Positions 53,838 through 61,652 of a DNA stretch of 64,000 bases are shown here, one piece after another. A model generated the notes under the pieces. That model saw only the letters and a program-made list of their open reading frames with translations. It did not search any database and had not been told where the DNA came from. The position numbers and the translations under genes are program-made. The stretch lies in contig AWNV01000003.1 in the NCBI GenBank assembly GCA_000493965.1, positions 1 through 64,000 on the forward strand, in the 5' to 3' direction. The stretch comes from Candidatus Aminicenans sakinawicola JGI OTU-1. Lineage in GTDB: Bacteria > Acidobacteriota > Aminicenantia > Aminicenantales > Aminicenantaceae. Numbering within the stretch: position 1 is the first letter of the stretch; each line of letters opens with the position of its first letter.

Positions 53838-54026
53838 TTTTGTTCAATTTCCGCCCGCTAAGCTGCTCGAATACAAATATTATAGTTAGATCACAGGAAG
53901 GTGTCAAAAATAGGGACTTTGCACTTAAATCATGCCGAAATTTTTGCTGTCGCTTAGAAAGGCTTCTCTCTTATTTCGGCAGCTATTAAAAGTTCGTGCC
54001 GGGCTTGCAGCGAGCCGCTTTTTCTG
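53838..54026. repeat. Promoter-bearing repeat Y, copy 2
   Basis: ~190 bp nearly identical to 50695-50885. It provides the promoter of the coiled-coil and propeller operon on the minus strand. Confidence 0.85.
53879..53907 (-). promoter_or_regulatory. Consensus sigma70 promoter in repeat Y copy 2
   Basis: On the minus strand: TTGACA, 17-bp spacer CCTTCCTGTGATCTAAC, TATAAT. Both hexamers are perfect consensus. It lies about 120 bp upstream of the gene starting at 53758. Confidence 0.8.
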
Positions 54027-54067
54027 GAAAGAGGAATTTCTCTTACATCAATCAGGCCGGTAACAAT

Positions 54068-54275
54068 AAATGGACTTAGGTAGTAACTAAAGATTTCAGG
54101 CCTGGACTAGCTATCGCTACAATAATTGCCTCACCTGAGTCATTTTTTTATACAAAAATGGTCAAATGCCAAATGCTATTGTTAAAATGCAATTCACTCT
54201 GGGCTAATCCTCGATTTTTTAGCATCTCATCAATTATGTTTCTATTTAAAGCAATTTGATTAATTGTTTTACAAA
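54068..54275. repeat. Long intergenic repeat X, copy 2
   Basis: ~208 bp matching 48904-49135 without the 25-bp hairpin insert. It ends next to a short direct repeat TTTTACAAAATGCAT (54268 and 54300) and a DUF4143-type fragment. Confidence 0.8.
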
Positions 54276-54299
54276 ATGCATATCATTTCGTTCAATCAT

Positions 54300-54521
54300 T
54301 TTACAAAATGCATAAAAATTATCCAAAGGGATATACCCTATGTTTCTTCACTGAAAACCGATGAGCTTTTAAAAATTGAGAAAACCCTAGAATTTATAGG
54401 AAAAGCAAGTGTCGCAGGAGTTAATTACTCTACATTATCAAGAAACATTGGAATCACTAAATATAAGGCCGAATCTTATGTGCGCCTGCTGGAACAATCT
54501 TTTTTATTAGGATATATGTAA
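54300..54521 (+). pseudogene. AAA-ATPase/DUF4143 fragment
   Basis: The frame encodes KIIQRDIPYVSSLKTDELLK, IGKASVAGVNYSTLSRNIG and SYVRLLEQSFLL. This is the segment between the ATPase domain and DUF4143 of ATPases like the intact one at 56588 (RDI..., SxSxLAxxLGIS, YLxxLexxFLL). N- and C-terminal parts are absent. An upstream ATG at 54264 lies in repeat sequence. Confidence 0.6.
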
Positions 54522-54564
54522 AAGCGCCTAAGGCCTGATACTCCTATGATGACATATGCTGCTT

Positions 54565-55080
54565 CTATTTTTTGATTCCATAACTTTGAATCCTCATTAT
54601 ACTGCCTTCATCTAAATATTTTCTAAAATATTTTTCAGTATGTTTGAATTCCAACTTTTTTGTAAGTCCGCTTGATTTTAGTAATTTCTCAAAAGATTTC
54701 CCTTGTTCCCTTTTCCCTAATAAAGCAATAGCTTTAATCGCTACCTTATCACATGTACAAAAAAGAAATTCGTTGTTATCTTGAAGAATCTTCAGAGCTT
54801 CTTTTTCACCTGAATGGAGTTCCGCTTCAAAAACTCGATCAAATTGTTGAGAAAATATTTTCAAATCCTCCGCAGAGATAGATATTTCAGAGAATAAAGA
54901 CCCCACATCTTTTAATAAATCAATAGAATAGCGTACTCCGTTATAATCTTCAAAGAAATGCACCTCTTGTCGAAGGATAATTGATGAAATATAAATTATA
55001 TTTTTTTTAACTACCTGGTTCCAAACATTTAATCGATGTAGGTCTATAATTACATCGGCATTAAGTAATATCATATGCAA
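54565..55080 (-). CDS. PIN-like domain protein (putative toxin)
   Basis: The 171-aa protein starts MHMILLNADVIIDLHRL, with an N-terminal Asp as in PIN nucleases, and continues with AELHSGEKEALKILQD and FLFCTCDKVAIKAIALLG, matching the conserved Glu and second Asp positions. It overlaps the upstream XRE-ImmA gene by 20 bp. Such PIN plus XRE-COG2856 pairs are seen as toxin-antitoxin-like modules. RNase activity is inferred. Confidence 0.7.
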   Translation of the reverse strand: MHMILLNADVIIDLHRLNVWNQVVKKNIIYISSIILRQEVHFFEDYNGVRYSIDLLKDVGSLFSEISISAEDLKIFSQQFDRVFEAELHSGEKEALKILQDNNEFLFCTCDKVAIKAIALLGKREQGKSFEKLLKSSGLTKKLEFKHTEKYFRKYLDEGSIMRIQSYGIKK

Positions 55081-56218
55081 CAGAATAATCCTCGTTTTCG
55101 TCGTAGCCGTACTTCTTTAAAAATGATGAAACCTCGCTGAATTTTTTATCAACATATTCTGCAAATTTCGCCTTGGAAATTTTCCCCAATTGAAAAGCTT
55201 TAATTGCCAGATAAATGTATCTTAATGAGAGATAAGGCTTTTCTCCTCTCAAATCAGTACTTCTGAATTTTTTATCAAAATCTTTAATATTCCCTCCTTC
55301 AATTTCTCTTTTAACCGTATCTTTTTCTATCAGATTGAGATTTACGAGCCTCCACATCAGGGCTTCAATAGACACATTAAATTGTCTGGCAATCTCATTT
55401 AAGTCTAAGTAAGAAATATGCTTTTCTTCTACTCTTTTTTTAAATTCATTTCTCAATTCTTCTTCTGGCAGTAAGAAAGCAGAAGCAAAAACATCTGCTA
55501 ATTGTTCGATCCTATTTTTCCCATATTTATCTCTTTCATAAATTTCTTCAGGAGAGAAATAATCCCACGTTATTAAATGAAAGAACTCATGGGCTATATC
55601 ATAATTACGGCGCCAGGGCGCATCATTTGCATTTATCAATATGGCCATCCCAAAATCTCCAACTGCGGATCCTCCTGAGATTTCTGGCTCAAGTTCAAGA
55701 TAGATTATTTTTATTCCAACTTTTTCTTCTAATATTTTTGCTAAAGAACACGCTGGTCGGTTTCCTACTTGAAGTAACCTCAAATAACCTTTAGCAATAT
55801 TTTCTACATATTCAAAAGATTTCTGATTTAATAAATCATTCTTTGGAAGATACAATAATAATTCTTTATTTTCTTGTTCCTTTTCTCCCAAAAGTTTAAG
55901 AAGATTTTTATATTTTTCACAAAATAATAAAAATTTTCTCTTTATCTCTTCTTTCTTTAAACTTTCTTCTGGATTTCTCCATAGTATTTTAACTTCGTTT
56001 TTCCCTTCCTCAGGCCGTAAAAAGAAATCAATATCGCGTCCATAAATATCTGCTAATTTAGCTAGTTCCCAAGCTTTAATACCTCTTTCCCCTGATTCGA
56101 TACTGCTTAATGTTTGATAATTGGCGAATCCGATTTTTTCAGAAACTTCCTTTAGAGTTAAACCAAGCAATTCTCTTTCACTCTTTAAAAGTGAAGCAAT
56201 TTTATATTTTTCCTCCAT
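55061..56218 (-). CDS. XRE-HTH regulator with ImmA/IrrE metallopeptidase domain
   Basis: The 385-aa protein has an N-terminal HTH (residues 5-65: LLGLTLKEVSEKIGFANYQT) and a C-terminal COG2856 zinc peptidase domain with HEFFH at 210-214 and the downstream QLADVFASAFLLPEEEL helix. ImmA/IrrE-type peptidases cleave repressors. Here the fused HTH suggests self-regulated antitoxin control of the overlapping PIN-like gene. A 9+3+9 palindrome lies 21 bp upstream of the start. Confidence 0.88.
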   Translation of the reverse strand: MEEKYKIASLLKSERELLGLTLKEVSEKIGFANYQTLSSIESGERGIKAWELAKLADIYGRDIDFFLRPEEGKNEVKILWRNPEESLKKEEIKRKFLLFCEKYKNLLKLLGEKEQENKELLLYLPKNDLLNQKSFEYVENIAKGYLRLLQVGNRPACSLAKILEEKVGIKIIYLELEPEISGGSAVGDFGMAILINANDAPWRRNYDIAHEFFHLITWDYFSPEEIYERDKYGKNRIEQLADVFASAFLLPEEELRNEFKKRVEEKHISYLDLNEIARQFNVSIEALMWRLVNLNLIEKDTVKREIEGGNIKDFDKKFRSTDLRGEKPYLSLRYIYLAIKAFQLGKISKAKFAEYVDKKFSEVSSFLKKYGYDENEDYSVAYDIT

Positions 56219-56238
56219 CTTTTCTCCTCTTTCAAAAT

Positions 56239-56259
56239 AATATAATAATATATTATATT
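56239..56259. promoter_or_regulatory. Perfect 9+3+9 palindrome, candidate XRE operator
   Basis: AATATAATA-ATA-TATTATATT is perfectly symmetric and lies 21-41 bp upstream of the XRE-ImmA start at 56218. AT-richness lowers its specificity, but its position fits an autoregulatory site. The gap to 56488 is AT-rich without a gene. Confidence 0.45.
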
Positions 56260-56488
56260 TATCAAGAAAATAATTATAATATATACTATTTTATTATATA
56301 AATAAAATTTAAAATTTTGGATTTGTCTTGTTTTATATATCTGATATTATGACTTTTTTATCTATAGAGTAAAAAAATCCATGACTATTTTAACGTGTTT
56401 GATAAAAACTGCAATCCCCGGGATAAGCTCATGGCCTATTGGAAGAGTAAATAGATAACTTCTAAAAAAGAAAATTTTTAAATATATA

Positions 56489-56517
56489 TTGACATTATAC
56501 AGTAAATGCATTAAATT
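56489..56517 (+). promoter_or_regulatory. Sigma70-like promoter of AAA/DUF4143 gene
   Basis: TTGACA, 17-bp spacer, TAAATT. It would give a ~65-nt leader to the gene starting at 56588. Confidence 0.5.
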
Positions 56518-56587
56518 AGTACTAACTTTAGACATTATTTGAAATAAAATAGCACATAATTTTGTAGATATATTTAAAGGAGCCGTG

Positions 56588-57925
56588 ATGTTTCCGAGAA
56601 AAATTATTAATTATCTGATCGAATGGAAAGATAAAAAAGGAAGAAAACCTTTAGTATTAAGAGGAGCACGTCAAGTAGGAAAAACTTCAGCAGTTTTAAT
56701 GTTCGGGAAGAAATATTTTAAAAATTTAATACATTTGAATCTGGAGAATATCGACCACTTACGATTATTCAGAGAGGAAATCTCCCTCGATGACTTTGAA
56801 AAGATTATCCAAATTAAATTTCACAAGAAGATTGTACCCGGTGAAACTTTAGTTTTTATCGATGAAATTCAGAACTCTCCATCTTTAATGAAGCTTTTAA
56901 GATTTTTTTATGAGGAGAAACCAAATCTTCACGTCATCGCTGCCGGCTCATTATTCCAGGCAAAGATCGAAAGAGAAGGATTTGCGCTTCCCGTTGGGAG
57001 AATAGAATATGCCTATGTTTATCCTCTTGATTTTTTTGAGTATTTAGAAGCGCAAAAAGAGACAGAGCTTTTAAATTTTTTAAATTCCATTTCTTTAGAT
57101 GAAAAAATCCCTGAAGCCATTCATCATGAATGTTTGAGGCATTTTTATGAATACACAATGATTGGGGGGATGCCAGAGGTTATAAAAGTATATATTGAAA
57201 ATCAGAGTATAGACAGCCTTAAATCCGTTTATTCTTCGCTTTTCACAAGTTATTCGGAAGACGTTTATAAATACTCATCCCTGGCCAACGCGAAGTATCT
57301 GAGCTATGTGATTGAGCATGCTCCTTTGTTTGCAGGAATGACTGTTACCTATGAGAAATTTGGCGGATCGAATTTCAGAAGCAGAGAAATGAGCGCGGCA
57401 TTTGATATTCTGGAGAAAGTCATGTTGGTTTATCAGGTTCAAGCAACGAAATCGGAAGAAATCCCTTTAATTGGGCAGAGAAAAAGACCGAAGAAACTTC
57501 TCTTCCTTGATGTTGGACTTGTGAATCATCGAATGGGTGTCCAAGAGGAATTTATCAATCTTAAAGATCTGGATGATTTTTACCGGGGAAGAATCGCAGA
57601 ACAGGTTGTAGGACAAAATATTCTTGCGCAGTTTACAAATCATATTCCTGTCCTTTTGTATTGGGCAAAGGGAAAGCAAGAAGGCACTGCAGAAGTTGAT
57701 TTCTGTTTTCAATTAAGTGGAACAATTTTAGGGATAGAAGTAAAATCTGGCAGAGCAGGAAGATTAAGATCTCTTTATAGTTTTGCAGACAGAGTAAAAA
57801 ATCACCGGCTTGTACGGATATACAGCGGTCCTTTGAAAACAGAGAAAGTCAAAATATGGGGGAAAATATATGAGTTAACCTCTGTTCCTTTCTATCTAGT
57901 TCCTCGGATTTTAGATGTATACTGA
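56588..57925 (+). CDS. AAA-family ATPase with DUF4143
   Basis: The start is ATG 56588, 5 nt after AGGAG. The 445-aa protein has Walker A GARQVGKTS (26-34), Walker B ETLVFIDEIQNS, and sensor HVIAAGSLF, then the DUF4143 part with VPGRIEYAYVYPLDF-like text (LPVGRIEYAYVYPLDFFEYL), FRSREMSAAFDILEKVMLVY, LFLDVGLVNHRMG and a C-terminal nuclease-like VDFCFQLSGTILGIEVKSG (D...ExK). The family is widespread, function unclear, perhaps defence or stress related. A fragment of a relative lies at 54300. Confidence 0.88.
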   Translation: MFPRKIINYLIEWKDKKGRKPLVLRGARQVGKTSAVLMFGKKYFKNLIHLNLENIDHLRLFREEISLDDFEKIIQIKFHKKIVPGETLVFIDEIQNSPSLMKLLRFFYEEKPNLHVIAAGSLFQAKIEREGFALPVGRIEYAYVYPLDFFEYLEAQKETELLNFLNSISLDEKIPEAIHHECLRHFYEYTMIGGMPEVIKVYIENQSIDSLKSVYSSLFTSYSEDVYKYSSLANAKYLSYVIEHAPLFAGMTVTYEKFGGSNFRSREMSAAFDILEKVMLVYQVQATKSEEIPLIGQRKRPKKLLFLDVGLVNHRMGVQEEFINLKDLDDFYRGRIAEQVVGQNILAQFTNHIPVLLYWAKGKQEGTAEVDFCFQLSGTILGIEVKSGRAGRLRSLYSFADRVKNHRLVRIYSGPLKTEKVKIWGKIYELTSVPFYLVPRILDVY

Positions 57926-58079
57926 TCGTATGAATTTATAGTTAACATCGGAATTCTTATTCTTAGAGTGCGGCGGTTTTGGCTGTAAAACTGCTGATCT
58001 GAGGCCAAGAATGAGGGGAATTTTGAGATCATCTTTTGTGTATTTAAAAAAGTTAGTGCGGCCAAGCTTCAAATTTACG
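57916..58079. repeat. Long intergenic repeat Z, copy 2
   Basis: ~164 bp matching 51252-51413. It begins at the last codons of the AAA gene and runs toward the S41 gene's 3' side. The DNA just beyond (58080-58135) contains GTTAGCGAGCGTTTACAC and may be a degenerate recombination site; evidence is weak. Confidence 0.75.
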
Positions 58080-58195
58080 TATGGCGCGTTTTAATGCAAT
58101 ATACACAATGTTAGCGAGCGTTTACACTGTTATTTCATTTCAATTGCTCAATTGTCTTTTTTACTTTTCTAAAGCTTTATTCAATTTTTCACTTA

Positions 58196-59578
58196 CTATT
58201 TCTTGATATCTTTCAAGGCTTGTATTGCCGATGCATAATTTGGATCTATTTCTAGAGCTTTCTTATAATTGTAAATTGCTAATTGCTTGTTTCCATTTTC
58301 CAGATACACTTCACCAAGACTATCATAAACGTCTGCAGATTTTGGATATGCTAATACATTACATTTAAAAATTGCTATTGCCATCAGCTTATTATCTTGG
58401 TTAAGAAAATCATAACCCATTTGGTTTATAGTGGACTGATTCATTAGGTTATTTTTAATCGCCTTTTTTAAACCTGAGATAACTAAAGCTTCTGCCTCTT
58501 TGGTATTATTTTCTTCAAAGAGCTTTCCTGCTCTTTCCAAATTACTGTTACATTCGTTATAATTTGCAATTAGCCTATTCTTCTTTATTGCATAATATTT
58601 CTCCGCAGCGTCTTTTGCATTTTCTATTGCGACTTCAAGCGCTTTATCTGCCGAAACTTCAATATCCGGTTTTACTCCAATCCCTTCCCAATTTGTACCA
58701 GTTATCGGATTAATAGCTCGTCCAAAGGGAATAGATATTCTTAAATCTTTGTATACAACCCAGGTTGCAGCAGGATTTGCTCCACCGGCAGATACTTCGC
58801 CAATTATAGTTGCCCGCTTCAGAACTTGTAAATCATATGCAAATTCTTCTGCTCCAGAAAATGTTTTATTACTAATCAATACATATAAGGGAATATCAAC
58901 CATTTTCTTTCCTGGGATAATTTCATGCGTCCAAAACTCATCCGTGCGATCCCTATCCCTCCAATAAATACTATTGATATGTGTTGGCTCATCAAAAAAA
59001 TAACTAAATATATAGGCCATATAGCTAGGGTCGCCTCCGTTGTTTATTCTCAAATCAAAGATAATTGCATCTGTATTTGATAAGAATTTCAATGCAGATG
59101 ATACAACTTCCATAGCTTCCTCAGAATACATTACTGATTGAATATTCATATAACCAACATTTCCTTCAAGAATTTCAACTTTATTCAAACCGTAATTAAA
59201 CTTTTCATTGTTAAGTCTATTAATAACTCTTTCTAGCTTTTGGTCTTCTTTAGTCTGTTCTTCAGGATTGGATCCAATATACATCCCTAAGTGTTTATCA
59301 TGACATATGGATCGTAATTCCTTAGTCATATAATTCACAAATTCATCCGGATCAGTGACTTTTTCAAATGCACCTTTCGTAAGTTTTGTTTTAATATGCT
59401 CTTCCATTTGAGTTGCAACTTCCGGAAAGACATAAAACCTGTTGAGTAGTTGACATATTTTTTCAATAGCTTGTTCTTTTTCTACTTTTGTAAGGACTGT
59501 CGTTTTTTCCTGTGCTTGCCCTGAAAGGCTAAAAAGTAGGATGATAAATATACTGGTATAGATAATTTTCTTTTTCAT
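58196..59578 (-). CDS. Secreted S41 peptidase with C-terminal TPR
   Basis: The 460-aa protein has a signal peptide (YTSIFIILLFSLSGQAQ), the S41 N-terminal helical domain, and the protease core: VGYMNIQSVMYSEEAM, AIIFDLRINNGGDPSYMAYI, ISNKTFSGAEEFAYDLQVLK (nucleophile Ser) and GANPAATWVVYKDLRISIP. Two TPR units follow (AEALVISGLKKAI, LGEVYLENGNKQLAIYNYKK). It belongs to the IRBP-like S41B group. It probably cleaves peptides in the periplasm. Confidence 0.88.
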   Translation of the reverse strand: MKKKIIYTSIFIILLFSLSGQAQEKTTVLTKVEKEQAIEKICQLLNRFYVFPEVATQMEEHIKTKLTKGAFEKVTDPDEFVNYMTKELRSICHDKHLGMYIGSNPEEQTKEDQKLERVINRLNNEKFNYGLNKVEILEGNVGYMNIQSVMYSEEAMEVVSSALKFLSNTDAIIFDLRINNGGDPSYMAYIFSYFFDEPTHINSIYWRDRDRTDEFWTHEIIPGKKMVDIPLYVLISNKTFSGAEEFAYDLQVLKRATIIGEVSAGGANPAATWVVYKDLRISIPFGRAINPITGTNWEGIGVKPDIEVSADKALEVAIENAKDAAEKYYAIKKNRLIANYNECNSNLERAGKLFEENNTKEAEALVISGLKKAIKNNLMNQSTINQMGYDFLNQDNKLMAIAIFKCNVLAYPKSADVYDSLGEVYLENGNKQLAIYNYKKALEIDPNYASAIQALKDIKK

Positions 59579-59597
59579 ATTAATTCCTATTTAAATT

Positions 59598-59609
59598 AAC
59601 GCTAGCGTT
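59598..59609. promoter_or_regulatory. 12-bp perfect palindrome upstream of S41 gene
   Basis: AACGCTAGCGTT lies 20 bp before the S41 start, where it could act as an operator, or be part of a recombination site. No regulator is identified. Confidence 0.3.
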
Positions 59610-59768
59610 CGTATATGTTCATTGTTCTTACACTGAAGTGGTCCGGTTGTCAAGACCAAATTTGAGCTGATAAATCAGTGGATATCAACCTTAAAATGTA
59701 AAAAAGATGAAGTAATTTTTATGACGCTGATTCACCCAAAAGAGCTAGAGAAATAACCTATAATTTAT

Positions 59769-59797
59769 TTGCATTCGCATGTATTCTATTGTATTCT
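59769..59797 (+). promoter_or_regulatory. Promoter with tandem operator repeats for RHH module
   Basis: TTGCAT, 17 bp, TATTCT. TGTATTCTAT occurs twice in tandem (59780-59789, 59790-59799), with the second covering the -10. Short tandem repeats at the -10 are typical ribbon-helix-helix binding sites. Confidence 0.5.
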
Positions 59798-59836
59798 ATT
59801 TGTAGACAATCGATAGATGTATTCAGGAGGAGAAGA

Positions 59837-60076
59837 ATGTCCAAAACAGTAACATTGAGACTAGATAGCAAGGTATACAATAAATTTAGAAGTCTTGCGG
59901 AGCATGACAATCGTCCGCTGTCGAATTTTATCGAGACCGCTGCTCTTCGTTTTGTGGAAGAACACGAATACGTTGATGAATTCGAGATGGTGGAAATCAG
60001 AAACAATGAAAGTCTGAATCGCAGCATCAAGAGCGGTCTTCACGATGCGAAAGCCAAGCGAGGTCGCTTTGTCTGA
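59837..60076 (+). CDS. Ribbon-helix-helix antitoxin
   Basis: The start is ATG 59837 after AGGAGGAGAAG; the ATG at 59789 lies in the promoter repeats. The 79-aa protein begins MSKTVTLRLDSKVYNKFRSL and continues with NRPLSNFIETAALRFVEEHE, the RHH_1/CopG fold. The C-terminal tail binds the partner. The toxin gene overlaps by 32 bp. It should repress its own promoter through the tandem repeats at 59780-59799. Confidence 0.85.
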   Translation: MSKTVTLRLDSKVYNKFRSLAEHDNRPLSNFIETAALRFVEEHEYVDEFEMVEIRNNESLNRSIKSGLHDAKAKRGRFV

Positions 60077-60350
60077 TTTCCGTATATTTGAAACTGACGA
60101 GTTTTTAAAAAGACTCAAGAAGCTATCGTCTCACGACGCATCTTTCTTGAGAAAAAAACTCGATTCCTTTGTCTATCCTCAGATCAAAACAGAACCTTTT
60201 TGGGGAAACAATATCAAAAAGCTTCATGGGTACACCCCTGATACCTGGCGATACCGAATCGGCAAGTTCAGGCTTTTCTATATCTTCGATCAAGAAGAAC
60301 AAGTAGTCTACATCCTTACCATCGACGATCGAAAAGATGCCTTCAAGTAA
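60045..60350 (+). CDS. RelE/ParE-family toxin
   Basis: The 101-aa protein has the RelE-fold pattern FLKRLKKLSSHDASFLRKKL, then IKKLHGYTPDTWRYRIGKFR and LFYIFDQEEQVVYILTIDDR. The core 'KL.G...WRYRIGK.R..Y' is the usual substrate-facing strand pair of mRNA interferases. It overlaps the RHH antitoxin gene by 32 bp, so translation is coupled. Start ATG 60045 is the best available. Confidence 0.85.
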   Translation: MRKPSEVALSDFRIFETDEFLKRLKKLSSHDASFLRKKLDSFVYPQIKTEPFWGNNIKKLHGYTPDTWRYRIGKFRLFYIFDQEEQVVYILTIDDRKDAFK

Positions 60351-60597
60351 TCATAAAGATGGATAACAATCGCTTCACCAGCCTGCAATTTTCCTTTGCT
60401 TCTTTCTATTATCTTGCCTATTCAGAACCTATGCCTTTTTGTCCATATGTAAATTTGCCCTTCTAAGTCTCGCCGAACTATTAATATACAATATGCTTTA
60501 GTTGATACAAAAACATCCCTAAGAACTTCGTATATTAAGTGATCCCACAAATATAGCACGCTGCATATTAATAGTTATGCCCGCCCAAAAATAGCAC

Positions 60598-60627
60598 TTG
60601 CACGCACCATAATATGTGCGATATAAT
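60598..60627 (+). promoter_or_regulatory. Sigma70 promoter with internal inverted repeat for Phd module
   Basis: TTGCAC (60598-60603), 18-bp spacer, perfect TATAAT (60622-60627). CGCAC (60603-60607) and GTGCG (60616-60620) form an inverted repeat between the hexamers, ideal for autorepression by the Phd-type antitoxin at 60658. Confidence 0.65.
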
Positions 60628-60657
60628 GTACAAAATACATACTTAATGAGGTGCAAT

Positions 60658-60939
60658 ATGCAAAAACTAAAAATTGATCAAGATATCAGGTCCCTGTCAG
60701 AAGTCAGGAATGGCATGGCAAACTTCATAAAGCAAGTTCACGATACTAAAAGACCGGTTATAATTACACAGCACGGGAAAGGCGTTGCGGTCCTTTTAGG
60801 TGCAAATGAATTTGAAGCCATGCAAGAGAAAATCGAGCTTCTGTCAGATATTCAAACCTCTCTCAATCAACTGGAAAAAGGAGCAGGAATCAGCCATAAA
60901 GATGCAAAAGAGAAACTATTAAAGCGAGTCCCAAAATGA
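60658..60939 (+). CDS. Phd/YefM-type antitoxin
   Basis: The start is ATG 60658 after GAGGTG; the ATG at 60616 falls in the promoter. The 93-aa protein has the Phd/YefM fold: DIRSLSEVRNGMANFIKQVH, TKRPVIITQHGKGVAVLLGA and EFEAMQEKIELLSDIQTSL. The C-terminal region wraps the toxin. The toxin gene starts in a 4-bp ATGA overlap. Confidence 0.88.
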   Translation: MQKLKIDQDIRSLSEVRNGMANFIKQVHDTKRPVIITQHGKGVAVLLGANEFEAMQEKIELLSDIQTSLNQLEKGAGISHKDAKEKLLKRVPK

Positions 60940-61232
60940 GAATAATCTGGTCTCTTCTTGCTGTCGATAGAGCATCGGAAATAGCCGATTATATTGCCCA
61001 AGACAAACCATCAGCGGCAAAAAAATGGATCGATACAATATTTTCTAAAGTTGAGAAGCTAAAATCGTCTCCTGAAATCGGCCGTATTGTACCCGAAATT
61101 AATGGTAGCCAATTTAGAGAACTATTTTACGGCAATTACCGCATCATTTATCGTATCGAAACCAAACAAATATCCATTCTCACAATTCGACATAGCAGAC
61201 AAATATTGCCAATAAATGAAATTAAGGCATAA
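60936..61232 (+). CDS. RelE/ParE-family toxin (Phd partner)
   Basis: The 98-aa protein shows the ParE/RelE pattern WSLLAVDRASEIADYIAQDK, SAAKKWIDTIF, GRIVPEINGSQFRELFYGNY and RIIYRIETKQISILTIRHSR. 'FREL..GNYRIIYRI...I.IL...H.R' is the family signature. It is coupled to the Phd-type antitoxin by an ATGA overlap. Whether it targets ribosome-bound mRNA (RelE) or gyrase (ParE) is not clear. Confidence 0.87.
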   Translation: MRIIWSLLAVDRASEIADYIAQDKPSAAKKWIDTIFSKVEKLKSSPEIGRIVPEINGSQFRELFYGNYRIIYRIETKQISILTIRHSRQILPINEIKA

Positions 61233-61240
61233 CAAGCGCA

Positions 61241-61375
61241 TGGACAACAGACGGGAAGCCTATTCATGTGGTGTGGGGTATCCCAAAAGGAAGGTCATCA
61301 CCCGCCGTAATCGTGACTGCTTATAGACCCGACCTTCGAAAGTGGTCGGCTGATTTTAGGAGGCGTAAGAAATGA
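61241..61375 (+). pseudogene. DUF4258-type toxin, C-terminal remnant
   Basis: The frame TDGKPIHVVWGIPKGR followed by PAVIVTAYRPDLRKWSADFR matches the end of DUF4258 proteins (PLHVV...IITxYxPDxxKW). It runs back into a stop at 61223 with no start codon, so the N-terminal half is gone. The partner antitoxin gene is intact and overlaps the stop (ATGA). Confidence 0.75.
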
Positions 61376-61587
61376 ATAAAAGAAAACAGATTAAATATAT
61401 TCATGAAGGGCATTACGTTGCCGAAGTTGATGTTGAACTAATCGATGCAGAGGATGGTTGGTCTCCCTATCTGACACTGGATGAAGCCCTGAAACTCGAT
61501 GATGTCAGAGAGGCGTTAAGTAGAGGAGACCTTAAAGCCGCATCTCAATCCGCACGTATCTATACTATGACTCCTGTTGCTGTTTAG
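61372..61587 (+). CDS. Small antitoxin-like protein (DUF4258 partner)
   Basis: The 71-aa protein (VAEVDVELIDAEDGWSPYLT, LDEALKLDDVREALSRGDLK) matches the small acidic proteins that commonly follow DUF4258 genes and likely act as antitoxins. GGAGGCG precedes the start. Because its toxin is truncated, it is now an orphan. Family assignment relies on the neighbour and general sequence form. Confidence 0.65.
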   Translation: MNKRKQIKYIHEGHYVAEVDVELIDAEDGWSPYLTLDEALKLDDVREALSRGDLKAASQSARIYTMTPVAV

Positions 61588-61652
61588 ACATCGCTGTGTT
61601 TTGGAAGGATTGAACCGTTCTTCTATCTTCAGTTGGCAGCAATAAGAGTATG

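Noticed and set aside
58080..58140. GTTAGCGAGCGTTTACAC region after the S41 gene as an attC site
   Set aside because: No matching second half within a plausible distance.
59598..59630. Palindrome AACGCTAGCGTT before the S41 gene as a second attC site
   Set aside because: No R/L box pairing or GTTRRRY spacing could be found; kept only as a weak palindrome.
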